From positions 1 through 34,902 of the forward strand of contig JAUHXT010000015.1 in assembly GCA_030426925.1 (NCBI GenBank): a stretch of 34,902 nucleotides of DNA, in the 5' to 3' direction. Positions within the stretch are counted from its first letter, which is position 1; each line of letters begins with the position of its first letter. This document shows positions 31,249-34,902 of the stretch, in pieces. The stretch is from Alphaproteobacteria bacterium (GTDB lineage: Bacteria > Pseudomonadota > Alphaproteobacteria > Micavibrionales > Micavibrionaceae). Made by a program: the position numbers and the translations under genes. The notes under the pieces were generated by a model. That model had not been told where the DNA came from. It saw only the letters and a list, made by a program, of their open reading frames with translations, and did no database searches.

Positions 31249-31746
31249 ATGAAGGGCGACAAGAAAGTCATTGAATATCTCAACGCGGCGCTGAAAAAGG
31301 AACTGGGCGCGATCAACCAGTATTTCCTGCACGCGCGCATGCTGGAGGACTGGGGTGTCACCAAGCTTGGCCGTCACGAATACAATGAATCGATTGAGGA
31401 AATGCGCCATGCGGATGAACTCATCAAACGCATCCTGTTCCTCGGCGGCCTGCCGAACCTTCAGGAAGTCGCAAAGCTCCACATCGGCGAAACGGTCAAA
31501 GAAGTGCTGGAATGTGACCTGAAAATCGAAATTGACGGCGTCCAGAACTACAAGGAGGCCATCAAATACAGCCGCGAAGCAGGCGATTACGTATCCGAAG
31601 ACCTGTTCAAAACCATCCTGCATGACGAAGAAGGGTACGTTGATTACCTGGAAACCCAGCTGGATCTTCTGAACAGGATCGGCGAACAGAACTACATCCA
31701 GCTGAATTCAGAAAGCCCGCTCGACACACCCGCCGAAGGCGCATAA
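31249..31746 (+). CDS. bfr: Bacterioferritin (ferroxidase ligand His130 replaced by Tyr)
   Basis: Bacterioferritin forms a 24-subunit shell that oxidises Fe(II), stores the mineral and binds heme at subunit interfaces. The 165-residue protein aligns without gaps to E. coli Bfr through residue ~150. The heme ligand Met52 and the ferroxidase ligands E18, E51, H54, E94 and E127 are all in place. The sixth usual ligand, His130, is Tyr here ([11 protein letters not shown]). The change may alter iron binding at site B. The C-terminus is slightly longer than in E. coli. It has its own promoter candidate and terminator, and bfd follows 174 nt downstream. Confidence 0.96.
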   Translation: MKGDKKVIEYLNAALKKELGAINQYFLHARMLEDWGVTKLGRHEYNESIEEMRHADELIKRILFLGGLPNLQEVAKLHIGETVKEVLECDLKIEIDGVQNYKEAIKYSREAGDYVSEDLFKTILHDEEGYVDYLETQLDLLNRIGEQNYIQLNSESPLDTPAEGA

Positions 31747-31778
31747 GCAGGCTAATCCATTAGAAATAAATGATAAAA

Positions 31779-31806
31779 GGGGCCGGCTTTGGCCTCTTCT
31801 TTTACC
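31779..31806 (+). terminator. Terminator after bfr
   Basis: GGGGCC (31779-31784) pairs with GGCCTC (31791-31796) with one G-U, followed by TTCTTTTAC. The stem is short, but the location between bfr and the bfd promoter fits. Confidence 0.55.
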
Positions 31807-31843
31807 TCTATCCCCCTTTCCTGTGTAACGTTTCTTTTTTTAC

Positions 31844-31872
31844 TTGCGAATAGTTATCAGAAGCAATAGTAT
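31844..31872 (+). promoter_or_regulatory. Candidate bfd promoter
   Basis: TTGCGA (31844-31849) and TAGTAT (31867-31872) are 17 nt apart. The spacer holds AATAGTTATCAGAAGCAAT, an AT-rich, loosely dyad sequence where an iron regulator (Fur, Irr or RirA) might bind, but it does not match a consensus well enough to name one. Confidence 0.4.
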
Positions 31873-31920
31873 TGGTTTTAAAGCACATTATCTTGTGCCC
31901 TTATCAGGAGAAAACGCTAA

Positions 31921-32094
31921 ATGTATGTATGCCTGTGCAATCCATTTACAGACAAGGACGTGCAAAACGCCCTGAGCGATGCTTCTGTCAAAAAATCCCC
32001 GGCACAAATTTACAAAGCCTGTTCCGGCGGTGAGCAGCCCTGCTGCGGCACATGCCTGTGCATGATCCGCGAAATGGTTGGCGACGCCGCGTAA
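31921..32094 (+). CDS. bfd: Bacterioferritin-associated ferredoxin
   Basis: Bfd is a small [2Fe-2S] protein that docks on bacterioferritin and passes electrons through the heme to release stored iron. The 57-residue frame begins MYVCLCNPFTD and gives the CxC pair C4/C6. The second pair comes from the CCGTC segment (C42 and C45, with extra cysteines C34, C41 and C47). The order CxC then C-x2-C is the family pattern. GGAG lies 10 nt before the ATG. Its position immediately after bfr, under a separate promoter candidate, supports the assignment: storage and mobilisation of iron are paired but can be regulated apart. The extra cysteines are more than in E. coli Bfd. Confidence 0.88.
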   Translation: MYVCLCNPFTDKDVQNALSDASVKKSPAQIYKACSGGEQPCCGTCLCMIREMVGDAA

Positions 32095-32189
32095 AGCTTA
32101 GGATTTCTGTTTCCTTCCCCTTGCAATCCTGCGGCCACTATGGCACGACTCATACCTACATCATGTTTTATATGCCAAGGAGCACTTGA

Positions 32190-32912
32190 ATGTTCAAAAC
32201 CCTCACCCTTTTAGCCGGGAGCTTATTACTTATGTCTACCTCAGCCCAGGCCGCAGATGCCGAAAACACGTTATATCTGGATTTGAAAGATGGACGTGTC
32301 ACGATTGAATTATATCCTGATAAAGCGCCCAAACATGTGGAGCGCGTAAAAACTCTAACCCGCGAAGGTTTTTATGACGGCGTTGTATGGCACCGTGTGA
32401 TTGACGGTTTCATGGCGCAGACAGGCGACCCGACCGGAACAGGTACAGGCGGTTCCGACAAGCCGGACCTGCAGGCCGAATTCAACGACATTAACTTCGG
32501 TCGCGGTACAATTGGTGCGGCCCGCACACAAGACCCGAACTCCGCTAACTCTCAATGGTTCATCTGTTTTGAAGACTGCTCGTTCCTGAACGGTCAGTAC
32601 ACTGTCTGGGGACAGGTCATTGACGGAATGGAACATGTTGACGCCATCACACGTGGTGAGCCACCGGCCAATCCGGACAAAGTCATCAAAATAACCGTTG
32701 CAGCCGATGAAAGCGCAGCAGCAACAACCGCTCCGGCTGCCGGTGCTATTGAAGATGCTGCCGAAGAAGCTGCGGACGACGCAGACGAAGCCGCCGAAAA
32801 AACCATGAACGCAGCGGGCGATTCCTCGGAAGAAATTCTGAACACCGCTCCGGCTTCTACCACCTCTCCGGAAGAAGGATTTGAAGTCGAAAACGGCGTA
32901 TCATTTGAATAA
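32190..32912 (+). CDS. Exported cyclophilin-type peptidyl-prolyl isomerase
   Basis: The 240-residue protein has a signal peptide (about 1-22, hydrophobic core LTLLAGSLLLM, cleavage near AQA-A). The cyclophilin domain follows (about 25-172): VWHRVIDGFMAQTGDPTGTG includes the catalytic Arg, and SQWFICFEDCSFLNGQYTVW includes the Phe/Trp substrate pocket and VWGQVIDGME. A ~65-residue Ala/Asp/Glu/Thr-rich disordered tail ends it. It should assist proline isomerisation of exported proteins in the periplasm. Two cysteines six apart (FICFEDC) are unusual for a periplasmic cyclophilin and could form a disulphide. AAGGAG is upstream and a strong terminator follows. Confidence 0.93.
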   Translation: MFKTLTLLAGSLLLMSTSAQAADAENTLYLDLKDGRVTIELYPDKAPKHVERVKTLTREGFYDGVVWHRVIDGFMAQTGDPTGTGTGGSDKPDLQAEFNDINFGRGTIGAARTQDPNSANSQWFICFEDCSFLNGQYTVWGQVIDGMEHVDAITRGEPPANPDKVIKITVAADESAAATTAPAAGAIEDAAEEAADDADEAAEKTMNAAGDSSEEILNTAPASTTSPEEGFEVENGVSFE

Positions 32913-32943
32913 AGCGCATACCGCACTATATAAATAGAAGAGC

Positions 32944-32974
32944 ATCCCCGCCCTGTGCGGGGATCTTTTTTTTT
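32944..32974 (+). terminator. Strong rho-independent terminator
   Basis: ATCCCCGC (32944-32951) pairs perfectly with GCGGGGAT (32957-32964) around a 5-nt loop, then C and nine T residues (32966-32974). It ends the cyclophilin transcript. The phzF ATG begins only 16 nt after the T-run, leaving no room for a normal promoter between. Confidence 0.92.
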
Positions 32975-32989
32975 CAAAAAGGACAAGAC

Positions 32990-33787
32990 ATGGAACTACC
33001 GATATATCAAGTCGACGCATTTACCGACAATGTTTTTACCGGCAACCCGGCTGCTGTTGTGCCGCTGGATAGTTGGCCGGACGATGAAACGCTGCTGAAA
33101 ATTGCCGCGGAAAATAATTTGTCCGAAACAGCTTTTTTCGTACCAAAAGATGGCGGATACCATATACGGTGGTTTACCCCCACAACAGAAGTTGATTTAT
33201 GCGGTCACGCCACCCTTGCCAGCGCCCATATCCTGTACACTGAACTTGGATACAAGGAAGACGCGATATACTTTCACAGCATGTCCGGAAAACTGATTGT
33301 CGCGAGAACAAACAGCGGATATGAACTGGATTTCCCTGTCTGGCCGTCCGAAAAATCGGACCCTCCTGTCGACGCGCGATTGAAAGAAGCTTTTGGAACA
33401 GAATGCAGTGAACTGTACAAAGGGAAAAAATGGGTTTGTGTATTTGAAAACCCGGCCTTCATCCGCGCCGCAGTGCCAGACATAAACGCAATTGCCAAAA
33501 TCACAGAATGCCAGGGCGTTATTATTACGGCGAAAGGAGACAACGGCTATGACTGTGTCTCACGGTATTTTGGCCCACAGATTGGCATAGACGAAGATCC
33601 GGTGACCGGTTCTGCCCACTGTCTGCTCGCCCCCATATGGGCGGACAAGCTGGGCAAAAACACCATACGCGCCTATCAGGCCTCCGCCCGCGGCGGGGAA
33701 TTGCTATGCACCCTTGAAAACGACCGCGTAAAAATCGGCGGGCAGGCTGCGCTCTATTTAAAAGGAAAGATATTTATACCGGATTAG
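32990..33787 (+). CDS. PhzF-family isomerase/epimerase
   Basis: The 265-residue protein has the diaminopimelate-epimerase-like fold of PhzF. It opens PIYQVDAFTDNVFTGNPAAVV. It has NNLSETAF with the catalytic Glu46, IRWFTPTTEVDLCGHATLA, and the second-half signature DEDPVTGSAHC. No phenazine genes are nearby, so this is a stand-alone PhzF homologue of unknown substrate, as in most bacteria. AAGGAC lies 6-7 nt before the ATG. The gene begins directly after a strong terminator; its promoter must overlap that hairpin, or expression relies on read-through. The last 4 nt overlap the opposing hypothetical gene. Confidence 0.93.
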   Translation: MELPIYQVDAFTDNVFTGNPAAVVPLDSWPDDETLLKIAAENNLSETAFFVPKDGGYHIRWFTPTTEVDLCGHATLASAHILYTELGYKEDAIYFHSMSGKLIVARTNSGYELDFPVWPSEKSDPPVDARLKEAFGTECSELYKGKKWVCVFENPAFIRAAVPDINAIAKITECQGVIITAKGDNGYDCVSRYFGPQIGIDEDPVTGSAHCLLAPIWADKLGKNTIRAYQASARGGELLCTLENDRVKIGGQAALYLKGKIFIPD

Positions 33788-34449
33788 GAAGAATGTTTTT
33801 GTTTTATCGCCTTGCGTTCTTCATCTGTCACCATCAGCCCTTCCGCATGGCGGATCAGAAAATTGATGACTTTTTCGGCCTTCGCCGTTTCTTGTATTGG
33901 GTCGGGCGTTTCGACACGGACAATCGCCTCATTATCATCATGCAAAATAACGACCTCAGCGTTTTTTACACCAAGAATTGCGACCAGGTGTTTTAAGCGG
34001 TTTTCATTGAAATATTCTTCGGCCAGTATCGGGTTACTGGTAAAAAAGTAGTATTTGTCTTTGTCCCATAAATCGGATGACAGGATATGGGGCTTTAACG
34101 CACTCAGCGTCTGCAAAAACGGAATCATGTCCTTCGTACCGGCCGCCGAAGATCCTACAAGCCCGTCCGGCAGTTTGATTTCAATAACACTGACGGCGCG
34201 GCGCGCCTTTACATCGTCCGGATCGCGCGTGGCCCCGAAACAGGACACACCGAATTTCCCAATCATCCCGGTAACGGTCGGTGACTCCATAAACCTGCCG
34301 CTGTCATATTGTAACTTGTACTTTTCGGCCAGCACTTCCCACGACCGCTTTTGCTTTTGCAAAATAACGACCGACCACACAAAAGCCCCCAAAATGATGG
34401 AAGACAAACCAAACCAAAGTAATAGCCAGACCCAAGTCATGTCATTCAT
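33784..34449 (-). CDS. Membrane-anchored hypothetical protein
   Basis: The protein is 221 residues from the ATG at 34449; a TTG at 34458 and an ATG at 34440 are alternatives and none has a clear ribosome site. One N-terminal membrane segment (about 4-28, WVWLLLWFGLSSIILGAFVW) is followed by a soluble domain of about 190 residues with mixed alpha/beta character (for example GKFGVSCFGATRDP, HLVAILGVKNAEVVILHDD). The C-terminus is basic (EERKAIKQKHSS). I do not recognise a family. The domain is probably cytoplasmic given the positive residues after the helix. It is convergent with phzF (4-nt overlap). Confidence 0.82.
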   Translation of the reverse strand: MNDMTWVWLLLWFGLSSIILGAFVWSVVILQKQKRSWEVLAEKYKLQYDSGRFMESPTVTGMIGKFGVSCFGATRDPDDVKARRAVSVIEIKLPDGLVGSSAAGTKDMIPFLQTLSALKPHILSSDLWDKDKYYFFTSNPILAEEYFNENRLKHLVAILGVKNAEVVILHDDNEAIVRVETPDPIQETAKAEKVINFLIRHAEGLMVTDEERKAIKQKHSS

Positions 34450-34535
34450 ATTAAACAAAAAAATTAAACCCGACTATCATTTTAAAGGGTTTATCCGCGG
34501 CTTGTCACTTTTTAACGGTTTGCCCAAAAGCAAGA

Positions 34536-34552
34536 CCCCGCAAAATGCGGGG
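34536..34552 (-). terminator. Hairpin terminator after the edge gene
   Basis: CCCCGC (34536-34541) and GCGGGG (34547-34552) form a perfect 6-bp GC stem with a 5-nt loop. On the minus strand it is followed by TCTTGCTTTT, an interrupted U-tract, 30 nt after the stop of the edge gene. Confidence 0.65.
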
Positions 34553-34583
34553 CCTCACCTCAAGAGCACAGACAACTATCATC

Positions 34584-34902
34584 TTAATGGTAGGTTACCT
34601 CCCGGGAAGCGGCGTCGCCCCCACGGAAATAGGAAGACAGGAGCTTGGATAACCCTTCGCTCTTGCCTTTGGGCGCTCCGTTAGGGGCGTCCAGCACGGG
34701 CTGCTCGGCAGGTTCTTCGCTCTGCGTTGCCGCCAAAAAGTTCATGTTGCCTAATACATCCATATCAGGCACAAAATCGCTGTCAGCTGTCAAAAGGTCC
34801 ATATTTTCCGGCAAAAGCGGCTTTTCCTCTTCGACCGGCTGTTCTTCGGCCTTGATTTCAACAGAAGACGTTTTTTGCTCCAGGTTGTGAATGGCATCGG
34901 CA
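34584..34902 (-). CDS. C-terminal part of an acidic protein (5' truncated by window edge)
   Basis: The frame is open from the window edge to a stop at 34584-34586, giving about 105 residues. It is rich in Glu, Pro, Asp and Ala (KAEEQPVEEEKPLLPENM, then SDFVPDMDVLGNMNFLAATQ). It ends with SKLLSSYFRGGDAASREVTYH, a more conserved-looking basic tail. The first visible TTG/ATG codons lie within the frame and are unlikely starts, since coding character continues to the edge. The low-complexity acidic composition suggests a disordered linker. The family cannot be named from this part. Confidence 0.75.
   Translation of the reverse strand, partial: ADAIHNLEQKTSSVEIKAEEQPVEEEKPLLPENMDLLTADSDFVPDMDVLGNMNFLAATQSEEPAEQPVLDAPNGAPKGKSEGLSKLLSSYFRGGDAASREVTYH

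Noticed and set aside
31844-31872. A Fur or Irr box in the bfd promoter
   Set aside because: The spacer sequence is AT-rich and loosely symmetric but does not match a known consensus closely enough.

Overview
The window reads as the core chromosome of an alphaproteobacterium. The basis is gene order and family type: a minus-strand hrcA / grpE / dnaK / dnaJ / dapB block, an rph-rdgB-hemW block, nth next to a DUF2244 gene, map next to radC, a bactofilin, and a fragment of a SUV3-type helicase. A Micavibrio-like or Rhodospirillales-like relative would fit, but I cannot place it more closely from this sequence alone. I see no IS element, prophage, CRISPR array or rRNA.

Layout. (1) 1-571: the tail of an upstream gene, a strong terminator and a truncated SUV3-helicase remnant. 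(2) 572-2116: a large exported protein of unknown function. (3) 2119-6823, minus strand: nth, rph, mscS, rdgB, a small IcmD/DotP-like membrane protein and hemW, mostly overlapping or tightly spaced. (4) 6838-7915, plus strand: DUF2244 protein and ogt. (5) 7874-18758, minus strand: bactofilin, lipoprotein, hrcA, an unknown periplasmic protein, grpE, a soluble PAS chemoreceptor, dnaK, a small J-domain protein, dnaJ, a hotdog thioesterase and dapB. (6) 19022-20505, plus strand: a DUF389 membrane protein, then a small membrane protein behind a textbook sigma-54 promoter. (7) 20493-22346: uvrC (minus). (8) 22582-26989: tRNA-Leu(UAA), an unknown protein, a CPA2 antiporter, a CinA/MoaB-like protein (minus), map and radC. 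(9) 27009-28760: a strong sigma-70 promoter, a ~270-nt structured leader, an SPFH/band-7 protein and a hypothetical protein. (10) 29264-34902: purB, a chorismate-mutase-like protein, bfr, bfd, an exported cyclophilin, phzF, a membrane-anchored hypothetical and an edge-truncated acidic protein.

The most striking signal is outside the genes. Five ~85-106 bp intergenic elements (3674, 17187, 22496, 28922, 29159) share one hairpin architecture. Their outer and apical stems differ in sequence but stay paired in every copy, partly through G-U and compensatory changes. Three share the same left-end motif around an internal loop. Two lie directly against stop codons, one ends six bases before the purB start, and one sits beside tRNA-Leu with a 21-bp repeat of its own left arm. 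This looks like a dispersed structured repeat family (REP/MITE-like or RNA-level) that I do not recognise. Two other palindromic intergenic repeats (26142-26281, 28785-28839) resemble patterns common in bacterial genomes.

How the genes work together: the protein-quality-control set (HrcA, GrpE, DnaK, two J-proteins) is one directional block. Iron storage and release (Bfr/Bfd) are paired; the Bfr has Tyr in place of the usual His130 ferroxidase ligand. DNA repair and nucleotide-pool genes (nth, ogt, uvrC, rdgB, radC) are scattered through the window.
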